Made by a program: the position numbers and the translations under genes. The notes under the pieces are model-generated. The model did no database searches, was not told the origin of the DNA, and saw only the letters and a list, made by a program, of their open reading frames with translations. Below, one piece after another: positions 9,017-18,277 of a stretch of 64,000 bases of DNA. The stretch is from Flavobacterium cerinum (GTDB lineage: Bacteria; Bacteroidota; Bacteroidia; Flavobacteriales; Flavobacteriaceae): the NCBI RefSeq assembly GCF_004028155.1, contig NZ_SBII01000005.1:217329-281328 (forward strand), in the 5' to 3' direction. The first letter of the stretch is position 1. The number at the start of each line of letters is the position of its first letter.

Positions 9017-9982
9017 ATGAAAAAGATTTTAGGACTTATTGCTACTTTAATTTTAGTATTAGGATGTGATGATGGCGACATGACTTTCAAAACCTTCGAT
9101 TTCAGATCAGCCACATCAGAAAGCTGTCCTGATAGTAATATACTATTCAAAATTAAAGATACTGAAGTTTTGATACTTGAACTTAGTCCGTCAGCATTAG
9201 TAAATGTTTCAACGCTGGATCCTGTAACAGGAAAAGATATTGAACGTTTCGTTACTATAACTGGTACTGGTAATAGTATTACCTATAGAAACTACACAGG
9301 TAAAGTGAGTAATGAAACACTATGTAATGAAATACCACCTGCTACACCTAGCGTAATTGACGAATGGAAAGGTCAGGGTCAATTGTCTATAATAACAAGG
9401 GAAACAAAATTGCCCAATGGGAAGCTTACGGGTTTTACACATCAAATTACCCTTAAAAACGTAACTTTTACAAAAGGCGGGGAAACAATAACTATAAATG
9501 ATAATCTTTTTGGCACAGTAGATAGTAAACTTAATATTGTTTTTAACTTTGTACCACAGGGAGCTGATAAACCTGTTGTAAAGCAGTGTAGTGGAGCTAA
9601 TGGATTGATCTATACCAATCAGCTTAACGAAGCATTAATATTATCTTTACCGGCAGGGACCTTTCCTACTGAGCCAACTATAAAGCCAATAGACTTAAAA
9701 GGTATAGCAAATCCTAATCTTGTTATTTTTAAAGTTTTTGAGAGTACTGTAACAAACGATTATATTTGTAATACAATAACAACACCAGTCGTAAAACAAC
9801 ACTGGCAGGCAAGTTCAGGACAGCTTATTATAACTACTACAGCTGGGGTTGGAGGAACATTAGTTCACGAGATTCGTTTGAAAGACGTTATTTTTTCTAA
9901 TGTGAAAAATCTAAATGAAACATTTAAATTGTCAGATGTCATTCCTGCTTCAACAGAAAATTATTTATTTGGTATTTACTAA
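9017..9982 (+). CDS. Hypothetical lipoprotein with two internal repeats
   Basis: This 321-residue protein begins MKKILGLIATLILVLGC, a lipoprotein signal with the modified cysteine at 17. I do not recognise the family. The mature part appears to be a tandem duplication of about 130 residues: each half has an early cysteine, a hydrophobic strand (VLILELS or ALILSLP), a V-x-N-x-x-C-N segment near the middle (VSNETLCN or VTNDYICN), a tryptophan, then GQLSI or GQLII and a strand of LKNVTF or LKDVIF type. It is probably an outer-membrane or periplasmic beta-rich protein. It is monocistronic. Confidence 0.75.
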   Translation: MKKILGLIATLILVLGCDDGDMTFKTFDFRSATSESCPDSNILFKIKDTEVLILELSPSALVNVSTLDPVTGKDIERFVTITGTGNSITYRNYTGKVSNETLCNEIPPATPSVIDEWKGQGQLSIITRETKLPNGKLTGFTHQITLKNVTFTKGGETITINDNLFGTVDSKLNIVFNFVPQGADKPVVKQCSGANGLIYTNQLNEALILSLPAGTFPTEPTIKPIDLKGIANPNLVIFKVFESTVTNDYICNTITTPVVKQHWQASSGQLIITTTAGVGGTLVHEIRLKDVIFSNVKNLNETFKLSDVIPASTENYLFGIY

Positions 9983-9986
9983 ACAT

Positions 9987-10020
9987 AAAAAAAAGCCTGC
10001 TTAAAGCAGGCCTTTTTTTA
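9987..10020. terminator. Bidirectional terminator
   Basis: GCCTGCT-TAA-AGCAGGC is flanked by an A-run and seven Ts. It ends the lipoprotein gene and, in reverse, the Smr-domain gene. Confidence 0.9.
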
Positions 10021-10039
10021 TACTTTAATTTAGGTTGAA

Positions 10040-10606
10040 TTACCTGTTTGGATTTTGTTTTATATATACTTCAGTAGCGCCTAAACCATATTTTTGATAA
10101 TCGGCATCCCTAAAACTGATTCCTTCATATCTTCCCAAAAGGAAATCGAGTTCAGCTTTTAGTATCCCCTCACCTATACCATGAATAAAAACTACTTTAG
10201 GCATTCTGTTCTTTATTGCAAATTCGAGCTGGCGTTTTGCCGTATCAGATTGTAAAGTAAGTATATCATAGTTTGACATACCCCTCTTATTGGGTACTAA
10301 TTTTTCTATATGAAGATCTACTTCCAATACAAAATCATCCTTTTTTGATTTCTTTTCTTTTACAAAACTACGTTTCTTAGGTTCTTCTTTTTCTTTAAGT
10401 ACGGTACCTAAACTTTGAGAAGATATAAAAGATTTTAACTCGTTTGCATTGTGTATTTTAATTAGTTCTTTTTCGTCAAAAGAAAGCTCAAATCCTTCGT
10501 GGGTTTCAATAACAATCTGTGCCCCTTTAAAGCCTTTTACACGACCTCCGAAAGAATCGTCGAGAACCGTGACTTCATCTCCTATATTAAATCCCATCCT
10601 CTTCAT
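10040..10606 (-). CDS. Smr-domain protein (DUF2027 type)
   Basis: This protein has 188 residues. An N-terminal small beta domain (GDEVTVLDDSFGGRVKGF, about 8-25) precedes a Lys/Glu-rich linker. The C-terminal part (about residues 95-186) is an Smr domain with VDLHIEKL near its start and the loop HGIGEGILKAEL. Smr domains related to the MutS2 C-terminus act as nucleases on nucleic acid or collided ribosomes; no substrate is shown here. The ATG overlaps the end of the upstream small membrane-protein gene by 20 bases, so the two are translationally linked. Confidence 0.88.
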   Translation of the reverse strand: MKRMGFNIGDEVTVLDDSFGGRVKGFKGAQIVIETHEGFELSFDEKELIKIHNANELKSFISSQSLGTVLKEKEEPKKRSFVKEKKSKKDDFVLEVDLHIEKLVPNKRGMSNYDILTLQSDTAKRQLEFAIKNRMPKVVFIHGIGEGILKAELDFLLGRYEGISFRDADYQKYGLGATEVYIKQNPNR

Positions 10607-10772
10607 TATTATTTTGCCCCTTGCCGGGAACTTTAGACATCAAACGCATAAGACCGAACATAAAAACCACAATGCATAAAATCATTATAATTTTATTAGG
10701 CTGTGTTTTAGACTGTTCAAATAAGGCTACAAAAGCAGCTGCAAAAAATAAAATTATATATATGGTTTTCAT
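10587..10772 (-). CDS. Small membrane protein upstream of the Smr gene
   Basis: This 61-residue protein starts MKTIYIILFFAAAFVALF and has two hydrophobic segments (about residues 4-20 and 28-45) followed by a polar Asn/Glu tail. Its last 20 bases overlap the start of the Smr gene in another frame, which argues for a real co-translated gene. I recognise no family. It is probably an inner-membrane protein, and its function is unknown. Confidence 0.65.
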   Translation of the reverse strand: MKTIYIILFFAAAFVALFEQSKTQPNKIIMILCIVVFMFGLMRLMSKVPGKGQNNNEEDGI

Positions 10773-10819
10773 AAACTCTTATTATTGTTTTCAAATTTAG
10801 TAATAATCTTCACAATAAA

Positions 10820-10852
10820 AAATCCTCATGCCTTTTGCAGGCATGAGGATTC
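10820..10852 (-). terminator. Terminator of the DUF5362-like gene
   Basis: AATCCTCATGCC and GGCATGAGGATT form a 12-bp stem. Read on the minus strand it ends in a T-run, 20 bases past the stop of the gene at 10873. Confidence 0.85.
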
Positions 10853-10872
10853 AATAAAAAAATGTTTTTTAA

Positions 10873-11340
10873 TTACATTGCAGCTCCAACGCCTGCAACT
10901 ATAGCAATTATAAATATTAATGCATATACAATAAGCATTATAGCCATTAATATACCTATAAACTTATAATGTGATTTAAGATTTTCAAGTGAAGAAGTTA
11001 ACTCTTCAGTATTATTACTATTTAGTGCATTAGTGGCTTTAGTTGCAAATTTGTAAAGATAAAGTACCGGGAAAAAATAAAGAAGAGCAATAAGAAGATA
11101 TATAAATCCGGCAGCTGCTCCTAAAGCCCCCATCATTCCCATACTACCGCCCATAGCCCCCATTTGACTGCTGCTACCGCCTATGGCAAACATTGCCAAT
11201 GCACCTAAAACCATTAAGCCAATAACTACAAAGCCAACAATAGATAGGAATTTTGCCCATTTAGCTGTTTCTCTTAAAAAGCCCTGCGCAACAGAATTAA
11301 ATTGTAATTCAAAAGATTCAAAAGAAGATTTTTCTTCCAT
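10873..11340 (-). CDS. DUF5362-like membrane protein
   Basis: The 155 residues hold a soluble N-terminus (about 1-25), a hydrophobic segment at about 28-52, a Gly/Met/Ser-rich loop (GGSSSQMGAMGGSMGMMGAL), a second membrane region at about 75-105, an amphipathic helix with a run of Asn, and a last membrane segment at about 130-153. The layout matches DUF5362-type proteins of Bacteroidota, whose role is unknown. It sits alone between rocD and its own terminator. Confidence 0.6.
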   Translation of the reverse strand: MEEKSSFESFELQFNSVAQGFLRETAKWAKFLSIVGFVVIGLMVLGALAMFAIGGSSSQMGAMGGSMGMMGALGAAAGFIYLLIALLYFFPVLYLYKFATKATNALNSNNTEELTSSLENLKSHYKFIGILMAIMLIVYALIFIIAIVAGVGAAM

Positions 11341-11380
11341 AATAAGTGATTTAATTAGTTAATAAAATTATTTGTTTGGT

Positions 11381-12625
11381 TTATTTTTCAAACGCAGACA
11401 GCGTTTTTGTTATAATATTCACACAGTCTAAAAGCTGCTCTTCATTCATTACTAATGGCGGTGCAAAACGAATAATATTACCGTGTGTAGGTTTTGCTAA
11501 AAGTCCGTTTTCTTTTAAGCTCATACATATATCCCAGGCAGTAGAACTGTCTTCGGTATCATTGATCACTACAGCATTAAGTAATCCTTTTCCACGCACT
11601 AAAGTAGCTATCGTACTATTAGCTATATATTCATTCATTTTTTTTCGGAAAAGTTGTCCCATTGCTTCTGCATTTTCAGCAAGTTTTTCATCTTCAACAA
11701 CTTCTAAAGCTGCAATAGCAACTGCTGCTGCTATTGGATTACCTCCAAAAGTTGATCCATGCTGGCCTGGTTTAATAACATTCATTATGTCATCATTAGC
11801 CAATACTGCAGATACGGGATATGCTCCTCCTGAAAGTGCTTTACCTAATATAAGTACATCAGGTTGTACATTTTCATGGTTTACTGCAAGCAGCTTTCCT
11901 GTTCTTGCAATACCTGTCTGTACTTCATCTGCAATAAAAAGAACATTATGATCTTTACACAGTTGCTTAGTTTTTGCTAAATAACCTTCAGCCGGTACAT
12001 ATACACCTGCTTCTCCCTGAATAGGTTCTACAAGAAATCCAGCTATATTTTTTTCAGATTTCAAGACATTTTCCAATGCTTCAATATCGTCATAGGGTAT
12101 TTTAATGAATCCTTCCGTGTAAGGTCCAAAATTCTTTCTTGCATTCTCATCGTTTGAGAATGAAATAATTGTAGTAGTTCTACCATGGAAATTGTTTTCA
12201 CAAACTACTATTTTAGCTTCATGCTCTGCTATTCCTTTTCTTTCATAAGCCCATTTACGGCAAAGTTTAATAGCGGTTTCAACAGCTTCAGCACCTGTAT
12301 TCATTGGCAGAACCTTATCAAAACCAAAATACTTTGTAACAAACTCTTCATACTTCCCTAATTTGTCATTATAAAAAGCACGAGAAGTAAGCGTAAGCGT
12401 TTGTGCCTGGTTTATCATAGCACCAACTATTTTTGGATGACAATGTCCTTGATTTACAGCAGAATAAGCTGAAAGAAAATCATAATACTGTTTCCCTTCT
12501 GCATCCCATACATATACGCCTTCACCTCTACTTAAAACCACTGGTAAAGGGTGGTAGTTGTGAGCTCCGTATTTGTCTTCTAAAGCAATGGCATCGGCCG
12601 AATTCAATTTTTCTAAAACTGACAT
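11381..12625 (-). CDS. rocD: Ornithine aminotransferase
   Basis: This PLP-dependent enzyme converts ornithine and 2-oxoglutarate to glutamate semialdehyde and glutamate. I take the ATG at 12625 ([20 protein letters not shown]), which is the family N-terminus; the reading frame is open further upstream but that extension is not family-like. The 414-residue protein has the substrate-binding segment [11 protein letters not shown], the PLP-contacting DEVQTGI and the lysine in [10 protein letters not shown]. It is monocistronic. It could alternatively be a close class III aminotransferase, but the N-terminal match makes RocD much more likely. Confidence 0.93.
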   Translation of the reverse strand: MSVLEKLNSADAIALEDKYGAHNYHPLPVVLSRGEGVYVWDAEGKQYYDFLSAYSAVNQGHCHPKIVGAMINQAQTLTLTSRAFYNDKLGKYEEFVTKYFGFDKVLPMNTGAEAVETAIKLCRKWAYERKGIAEHEAKIVVCENNFHGRTTTIISFSNDENARKNFGPYTEGFIKIPYDDIEALENVLKSEKNIAGFLVEPIQGEAGVYVPAEGYLAKTKQLCKDHNVLFIADEVQTGIARTGKLLAVNHENVQPDVLILGKALSGGAYPVSAVLANDDIMNVIKPGQHGSTFGGNPIAAAVAIAALEVVEDEKLAENAEAMGQLFRKKMNEYIANSTIATLVRGKGLLNAVVINDTEDSSTAWDICMSLKENGLLAKPTHGNIIRFAPPLVMNEEQLLDCVNIITKTLSAFEK

Positions 12626-12742
12626 TAAATTGTAATTTTTGTTTTCAAATAGCAATTCCTGCTTATGGAGAGAAATCATCCTATGAGCATGCAAATTACT
12701 AAAAATAAAATAATCCTATGGTTAATTTAAGGTAAATGCAAA

Positions 12743-12773
12743 TAAAAAGCCCCATTTGCTTAAAATGGGGCTT
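12743..12773 (-). terminator. Terminator of the DinB gene
   Basis: AAGCCCCATTT and AAATGGGGCTT form a stem; on the minus strand it is followed by TTTTTATTTG, 20 bases past the DinB-family stop. Confidence 0.85.
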
Positions 12774-12792
12774 ACTGTTGAGTATATTATCT

Positions 12793-13290
12793 TTAAAAAC
12801 TCACATCATCTGCACTTGGGCCATAGCTACCGGGAATTGGTATATTAAGTAATCTTAAATAAACACCTAATTGTGCCCTGTGATGTATGATTTGAGAGTA
12901 AGACATTCTAATTACCTCATATTTTGTATCTGTACTATATATCTGCTCACCGCTCCTCAATACCCATTCTTTGGTGAAATTCTTAATATCAGCACGTGCT
13001 AAAGCTTCTCTCCCTTTTTTAAGTGAGTCTTCAAAATAAGCTAAAAGCTCTTCTGTTGTAGTAACCTCATGAGGTGTGTAAGGGTTATTTTCAAAATCCA
13101 GCTCGTCAGTATCAATAACCATCTCTACCCATCCAGGTAATTCGGCAACATGAGCAGCAAGACGTTTAAGTGTCATGCTTTTTGGGTGTGGCTGCCAGTC
13201 AAATTTATCTGCCGGAACACGGCTAAGCATTTTACGGGTTGTTAGTGCTTCCTGATCCATTTCTTTTTGTAATAATTTGATAAGTTCCAT
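12793..13290 (-). CDS. DinB-family putative metal-dependent protein
   Basis: The 165-residue four-helix protein carries the DinB-family histidines: H47 in RLAAHVAELPGW and a pair in SQIIHHRAQLGVYLRL near the C-terminus. These normally bind one metal ion. DinB-like proteins include thiol transferases, but substrates are mostly unknown. A WYL-domain regulator gene lies 45 bases upstream on the same strand, so the pair is probably an operon in which the regulator may control the enzyme. Confidence 0.85.
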   Translation of the reverse strand: MELIKLLQKEMDQEALTTRKMLSRVPADKFDWQPHPKSMTLKRLAAHVAELPGWVEMVIDTDELDFENNPYTPHEVTTTEELLAYFEDSLKKGREALARADIKNFTKEWVLRSGEQIYSTDTKYEVIRMSYSQIIHHRAQLGVYLRLLNIPIPGSYGPSADDVSF

Positions 13291-13335
13291 AATAATGTGG
13301 TTTAATTAGTTTTATAGTACAAATTAAATCATGGT

Positions 13336-14316
13336 TTATGACAACCCTATGTCAACAGTGTTTTTTGCAAGTGGATTTTTTTTCAATATTTTCTCAAATA
13401 TTTTCATTACCTGGTCTTTTAAAGATTGAGGTTCAATTATTTCTGCCTGATCGGCAAACATAATAAACCATCGTGCAAAATATTCTATTGATTGTGTTAA
13501 GAAAGTCATTTCAACATGTTGGTCTATTATAACTTCTGAAACAAATCCATGATAATGCCTATGCTCCTGCAAGTAAAGAGCTATATTCTTCTCTACGAGA
13601 ATTACTGCTTTTTGCATTGTAAAGCTAGCTTTCATGTCTTCTTTGAGTGCCTGAAATTCTTTTAAAGATGTACGCTCCTGTTGAGTGTCTTCAGTAAGTT
13701 TAATGTCAATAATCCTATCTGCTCTAAATTGCCTGTAAGCGTCTCTTAAATGGCAATAGCCAATGGTATACCAATTCTCATGTTCGTGAAAAATACCTAT
13801 CGGCTCTATTGTCCGTTCGCTGTTATCCTCATTACCAAAAGCACGATAAATCATTCTTACATTTTTCTTTTCGGCAATAGCTTTAAGTAAAACATCCAGT
13901 ATGTTACCCGGTGGAGTATTATTCCTAACCCTGTCTTTTACTATGATCTGTTCTTCAAGATTTTCAACCAAATCCTTTTCAGTTCCGCGTAGAACCGACT
14001 TCACTTTATACATCGCTGAACTAAAGTTTTTTTGAAGGGAACTATCTGTGAACTTTTCCATCAGTTTATCAGCAGTTAAAAAAGCCATCGCCTCTTCCTG
14101 AGTGAACATAATTGGTGGAAGTCTATAACCATCTACAATAGAATAACCTACACCCGCCTCTCCATATAAAGGAACTCCGGCTTCTTCCAGGGTACGTATA
14201 TCACGATAAACAGTCCTTAAACTTATGTCAAACCTATCAGCCAGGTCCTGAGCTTTAACTACTTTTTTAGACTGGAGCTGTATAAGTATTGCCGTTATCC
14301 TGTCGAAGCGATTCAT
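13336..14316 (-). CDS. YafY-type transcriptional regulator (HTH plus WYL)
   Basis: The 326-residue regulator starts MNRFDRITAILIQLQSK and has an N-terminal helix-turn-helix (about 5-60; DLADRFDISLRTVYRDIRTL is the recognition region). Its WYL domain (about 140-210) includes the ligand-binding stretch IGIFHEHENWYTIGYCH, and a C-terminal extension domain follows. WYL domains sense nucleotides or other small ligands. It precedes the DinB gene by 45 bases. The target promoter is not identifiable from sequence, though autoregulation of this operon is the obvious guess. Confidence 0.88.
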   Translation of the reverse strand: MNRFDRITAILIQLQSKKVVKAQDLADRFDISLRTVYRDIRTLEEAGVPLYGEAGVGYSIVDGYRLPPIMFTQEEAMAFLTADKLMEKFTDSSLQKNFSSAMYKVKSVLRGTEKDLVENLEEQIIVKDRVRNNTPPGNILDVLLKAIAEKKNVRMIYRAFGNEDNSERTIEPIGIFHEHENWYTIGYCHLRDAYRQFRADRIIDIKLTEDTQQERTSLKEFQALKEDMKASFTMQKAVILVEKNIALYLQEHRHYHGFVSEVIIDQHVEMTFLTQSIEYFARWFIMFADQAEIIEPQSLKDQVMKIFEKILKKNPLAKNTVDIGLS

Positions 14317-14375
14317 AATATAAATTTAGTGGTTCAAATATAGATGTTTTTATTTCTTTAAAGTGAAGCTGAAAA

Positions 14376-14400
14376 TAAAAAAAGCCCCTTTACGGGGCTT
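14376..14400 (-). terminator. Terminator of the osmC gene
   Basis: AAGCCCC-TTTA-CGGGGCTT is followed on the minus strand by seven Ts, 22 bases past the OsmC stop. Confidence 0.85.
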
Positions 14401-14422
14401 ACTATGAAATCAAAAAATGAAC

Positions 14423-14839
14423 TTAACTCCTTACCAATGTGGCGGAAGATGTAATAGCCGTATTTAGTAATTTTGATATAGGGCAATTTCTTTCTGCCTT
14501 AGTTACCAATAACTGAAATTCATCAGTTTCAATACCACTCACCTTACCTACAATAGAAAGATGCGAACCCACGATACTTCCATTTTGAAAATCGATATCG
14601 CACTTTGTTTCTATACTGTCTACACTAAAACCAGCCTCGTTAATATAAGCTGTAAGCTGCATAGTAAAACAGCCTGCATGTGCTGCTGCAACAAGCTCTT
14701 CCGGATTTGTACCGTTACCATCCTCGAAACGGGTTTTAAAAGAATACTGAGTATTATTTAAAACGTTACTTTGAGTTGAGATTTTTCCATCTCCTTCTTT
14801 AAGAGAACCTTTCCAAACGGCCGTTGCATTTCTTTTCAT
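14423..14839 (-). CDS. OsmC-family hydroperoxide reductase
   Basis: The 138-residue protein has the two redox cysteines of the family, in [11 protein letters not shown] (about C57) and [10 protein letters not shown] (about C118), with the conserved N-terminus [17 protein letters not shown]. OsmC proteins reduce organic hydroperoxides in the cytoplasm using lipoyl or thiol donors. The length matches the short OsmC (not Ohr) subgroup. It is a single gene with its own terminator. Confidence 0.92.
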   Translation of the reverse strand: MKRNATAVWKGSLKEGDGKISTQSNVLNNTQYSFKTRFEDGNGTNPEELVAAAHAGCFTMQLTAYINEAGFSVDSIETKCDIDFQNGSIVGSHLSIVGKVSGIETDEFQLLVTKAERNCPISKLLNTAITSSATLVRS

Positions 14840-14934
14840 TATAATTATTGCTTTATTTAATGGATACCTAAATTACAAATTCATTGAATATTTAAAATAT
14901 ACTTTAACAAAAAATTAAAATTAAAAGCAATTGC

Positions 14935-15489
14935 TTAGGGATTTTCCATTAAAGAAAGTAATTTTAGAGTAGTATTCCAATTACGTGTAGTAGCTCTTAC
15001 TTTTAGTTTGTTCTCAATTAAATTATTTGATAGCTTAGAATCTGATGCTCTAGATTCCAACTTAAAATAAAGAATATCATCTATAATTTCTATAAGATCA
15101 TTTGCTATTGGTGCCTCTTTTAATTTTTTAAAATTCTCTGCTAATGGTTTTTCAGAAAGAAAAGTCACATATATTTTCTTAAATCCAGCCTCTTCTTCGA
15201 CCCTGCCTTCAACAAAAGGATTATTATCAACAGCCTTTATTAAATCTTTAATTTCCAGGATAAATACCAAGACATCAAAGCCATAATGCTCCTCAATTAT
15301 AACTTCAATTGATCTGGCCAGATGGTCTTTTCTGTTTTCTGAACTTTTAAAAATAACATTACCACTTTGTATATATGTCTTTACATTTTCAAAGCCTTCA
15401 GATGACATTAATTTCCGCAGATCTTCCATCTTTATAATTTTCTTTCCGCTAACATTAATGCCGCGAAGAAGGGCTAAGTATACAGGCAT
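14935..15489 (-). CDS. DUF1697 family protein
   Basis: The 184-residue protein opens MPVYLALLRGINVSGKKIIKM, the hallmark of DUF1697, and continues with KTYIQSGNVIF, also typical. The family is soluble and widespread, with no established biochemical role. The gene is divergent from rlmD with a 67-base spacer and is the last gene of its transcript. Confidence 0.9.
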   Translation of the reverse strand: MPVYLALLRGINVSGKKIIKMEDLRKLMSSEGFENVKTYIQSGNVIFKSSENRKDHLARSIEVIIEEHYGFDVLVFILEIKDLIKAVDNNPFVEGRVEEEAGFKKIYVTFLSEKPLAENFKKLKEAPIANDLIEIIDDILYFKLESRASDSKLSNNLIENKLKVRATTRNWNTTLKLLSLMENP

Positions 15490-15544
15490 AAAATTTGTTT
15501 AATGAGATTCATTACAAAAATATTTAAATTTTATAATAATACCT

Positions 15545-15552
15545 TATTTTTG
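15545..15552 (+). promoter_or_regulatory. Putative -7 box abutting the rlmD start
   Basis: TATTTTTG fits TAnnTTTG but lies only four bases before the rlmD ATG. If it is used, the mRNA would be nearly leaderless. No clear -33 partner is visible. Confidence 0.35.
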
Positions 15553-15556
15553 CCGA

Positions 15557-16969
15557 ATGGGAAGAAAGAAAACAGACAAGATAGTATTTGAAAATATATC
15601 GGTACTGGATGCCGGTGCAAAAGGTGTATCAGTAGCTAAAGCACCCGATGGGAAAGTAATTTTTATACCCAATGTGGTTCCCGGTGATGTAGTAGATATA
15701 CAGACTTTTAAAAAGAAAAAATCATATTACGAAGGTAAAGCCATAAAATTCCACGAATTTTCTAAACATAGAATAGAGCCTGTATGCAGTCACTTTGGCA
15801 GCTGTGGAGGCTGTAAATGGCAAAATATGGAATATTCTCAGCAGTTATTCTATAAAAACCAGGAAGTTTATAATAACCTGAAACGTATTGGTAAAGTAGA
15901 CCTTCCTGATTTTGAAGCTATAGCCGGATCAGAAAAGCAGTTTTTTTACCGTAATAAAATGGAATTCTCTTTTTCTAACGCCCGTTGGATGACGGATGCC
16001 GAGATACAAAGCGGTGAAGAATTTGACAATCGTAATGCCCTAGGATTCCATATTCCAAAAGCCTGGGACAAAATTCTTGACATAACACATTGCAGCTTAC
16101 AGGAAGATCCTAGTAACGATATTCGTAATGAAATAAGGGAGTTTGCAAACACTCATGATCTTTCGTTTTTTAATCCTAGAAATCACGAAGGTTTATTGCG
16201 TACGCTTATGATCCGTACGGCTTCAACTGGCGAGATCATGGTATTGGTACAGTTTTTTGAGGATGATAAAGATAAAAGAGAGCTATTATTAAACTTTCTT
16301 GCAGAGCGCTTCCCTTCCATTACTTCATTACAATATGTAGTAAACAGCAAGGCGAACGATACATTATACGATCAGAATATTATTTTATATAAAGGACGTG
16401 ATTACATCCTTGAAGAAATGGAAGGACTTAAATTTAGTATTAATGCTAAGTCATTTTATCAAACAAATTCAGATCAGGCTTATGAGCTTTATAGCATAAC
16501 CCGCGATTTTGCCGGTTTAACTGGTAACGAACTGGTATATGACCTTTATACAGGGACAGGAACTATAGCACAGTTTGTTTCTAAAAAAGCCCGTAAGGTG
16601 GTTGGTGTAGAAGCCGTACCTGAAGCTATTGCTGATGCTAAAGAAAACGCTATACGTAATAACATTACAAACTGTGAGTTCTTTGTAGGAGATATGAAAG
16701 TAGTATTTAACGAAGAGTTCATTGCTACCCATGGCAAGCCGGATGTTATTATTACCGACCCTCCACGCGATGGTATGCATAAAGATGTTGTAGAGCAGAT
16801 ATTAAAAATTGCTCCGGATAAAGTAGTATATGTTAGCTGTAACTCAGCTACTCAGGCTCGTGACCTTGCTTTAATGGACGAAAAATACAAAGTTACCCGT
16901 GTACGTCCTGTAGATATGTTCCCACAAACACACCATGTGGAAAATGTCGTACTTTTGGAAAAAAGATAA
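15557..16969 (+). CDS. rlmD: 23S rRNA (uracil-5-)-methyltransferase, RlmD/RumA type
   Basis: This 470-residue enzyme transfers methyl from SAM to C5 of a uracil in 23S rRNA (U1939 in E. coli). It has an N-terminal TRAM RNA-binding domain (about 8-65), Fe-S cysteines in CSHFGSCGGCKW with the fourth in ITHCSL, the SAM motif YDLYTGTGTIAQF, ITDPPRDGM, and the catalytic cysteine in VYVSCNSAT. The start MGRKKTDK is the family norm. Some members modify tRNA instead, so the exact target is inferred. Two small envelope-protein genes follow closely. Confidence 0.92.
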   Translation: MGRKKTDKIVFENISVLDAGAKGVSVAKAPDGKVIFIPNVVPGDVVDIQTFKKKKSYYEGKAIKFHEFSKHRIEPVCSHFGSCGGCKWQNMEYSQQLFYKNQEVYNNLKRIGKVDLPDFEAIAGSEKQFFYRNKMEFSFSNARWMTDAEIQSGEEFDNRNALGFHIPKAWDKILDITHCSLQEDPSNDIRNEIREFANTHDLSFFNPRNHEGLLRTLMIRTASTGEIMVLVQFFEDDKDKRELLLNFLAERFPSITSLQYVVNSKANDTLYDQNIILYKGRDYILEEMEGLKFSINAKSFYQTNSDQAYELYSITRDFAGLTGNELVYDLYTGTGTIAQFVSKKARKVVGVEAVPEAIADAKENAIRNNITNCEFFVGDMKVVFNEEFIATHGKPDVIITDPPRDGMHKDVVEQILKIAPDKVVYVSCNSATQARDLALMDEKYKVTRVRPVDMFPQTHHVENVVLLEKR

Positions 16970-16988
16970 TTAAACCAGGTACTTTCAT

Positions 16989-17510
16989 ATGAAAAGACTA
17001 ATAGTTTCTATAGTACTCTTACTTATTATTTCTACATACTTGCTAAGCTGTGAGAAAGATGATATCTGTGTTACTCCTACTACTCCAAGTATTGTCATTG
17101 AGTTTTATCAAAAAGATAGTCCTACATTACCAAAAAATGTTGATGTAAAATTCTATGTCTTAGGTTCAACTAAAACAGATAGTATCACTAACAAGGCAAC
17201 TATGAAATTGCCTTTAAAAGTAGATGCAAATACTACTCAATGGTATTTAACATACAAACAGATAACAGGGGCTGGTACATTTATGAATACAGACATATTG
17301 GAATTTAATTATCAAACTAAAAACACATACGTTTCTCGTGCCTGTGGTTTTAAAACAACTTTTACACTTGATCCTGATACAGAAGAAAAAAACGCAATTG
17401 ACATCCCCGGCCCGGGAAAAGATGGTCTTTGGATACCTGTATCTGGTTTTGATGTATTAAAATATAACATAGAAGATGAAAATGAAGCACATATCAAGAT
17501 CTATTTATAG
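16989..17510 (+). CDS. DUF6452 family lipoprotein
   Basis: The 173-residue protein has a signal peptide with lipobox STYLLSC (cysteine near residue 21) and the start of the mature protein (CEKDDICVTPTTPSIVIEFY) is typical of DUF6452, a Bacteroidota family of unknown role. It starts 19 bases after rlmD and its end overlaps the next gene by 35 bases in another frame, so rlmD, this gene and the next form one operon. This order is common in Flavobacteria. Confidence 0.82.
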   Translation: MKRLIVSIVLLLIISTYLLSCEKDDICVTPTTPSIVIEFYQKDSPTLPKNVDVKFYVLGSTKTDSITNKATMKLPLKVDANTTQWYLTYKQITGAGTFMNTDILEFNYQTKNTYVSRACGFKTTFTLDPDTEEKNAIDIPGPGKDGLWIPVSGFDVLKYNIEDENEAHIKIYL

Positions 17511-18222
17511 CCTATTATTGCTTGCGTCATTTTCTGTATCTGCACAGGAAAAAAAGGCAGACAGTACTGCAGTTGTTACGCCTCCTGTAAAATCAGACAG
17601 GTATGGTATCCGTGTAGGTGTAGATCTTCATAGACTAAGCCGTTCTCTTTATGATGATAAATTCAGAGGCTTTGAAGCTGTAGCAGATTATAGACTTACA
17701 AAAAAAATATATGCTGCAGGAGAGTTAGGTACTGTAGATTTTACTATTGATGACGATCAGGTTAACTTTACGACTAAAGGCAGTTATTTTAAAATAGGTT
17801 TTGACTATAATGCTTATGAAAACTGGCTTGACATGGAAAACATGATCTATACTGGCATTCGTTATGGCTTTTCATCGTTTAGTCAAAATCTTAACTCCTA
17901 TACAATATATGATAAAAACCCATATTTTGATGAAGTAACAGTATATCCAAATCAAAAATATAGCAGCCTTACAGCGCATTGGGCGGAACTTATAGGTGGT
18001 ATAAAAGCAGAAGTTTATGACAATCTGTTTTTAGGCTTCAGTGTTAGATTAAATATTCTATTTACAGATAAGAAACCTAATAATTTTGATAATCTTTACA
18101 TTCCCGGTTTTAACCGTACTTATGATGGTAGCTTTGGTGTAGGTTTTAATTATACAGTCTCTTATTTTATTCCACTTTACAAAAAGAAAATAGAACAACC
18201 AGAGGTTAAGACGAAAAAATAA
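17476..18222 (+). CDS. DUF6048 family outer-membrane beta-barrel-like protein
   Basis: This 248-residue protein has a Sec signal ending SVSAQ (about residue 24), then alternating beta strands with aromatic ends (YGIRVGVDLHRLSRSLY, ADYRLTKKIYAAGELG), consistent with a small outer-membrane barrel. It matches DUF6048, which regularly follows DUF6452. A second ATG two codons in is an alternative start. Partnership with the upstream lipoprotein is suggested by the 35-base overlap; the function is unknown. Confidence 0.8.
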   Translation: MKMKHISRSIYSLLLLASFSVSAQEKKADSTAVVTPPVKSDRYGIRVGVDLHRLSRSLYDDKFRGFEAVADYRLTKKIYAAGELGTVDFTIDDDQVNFTTKGSYFKIGFDYNAYENWLDMENMIYTGIRYGFSSFSQNLNSYTIYDKNPYFDEVTVYPNQKYSSLTAHWAELIGGIKAEVYDNLFLGFSVRLNILFTDKKPNNFDNLYIPGFNRTYDGSFGVGFNYTVSYFIPLYKKKIEQPEVKTKK

Positions 18223-18265
18223 AACATAAAAAATGCCACAGTTATCTGTGGCATTTTTTATGTTT
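18222..18265. terminator. Bidirectional terminator
   Basis: A long palindrome, AAACATAAAAAATGCCACAG / CTGTGGCATTTTTTATGTTT, lies between the converging DUF6048 and T9SS-cargo genes, with T-runs in both directions. Confidence 0.92.
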
Positions 18266-18277
18266 CTAGTTAATAGT

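Noticed and set aside
11376..11951. Long plus-strand frame of 191 codons
   Set aside because: It lies entirely antisense to rocD, whose product matches its family end to end; the antisense frame has a Ser-rich composition typical of a shadow.
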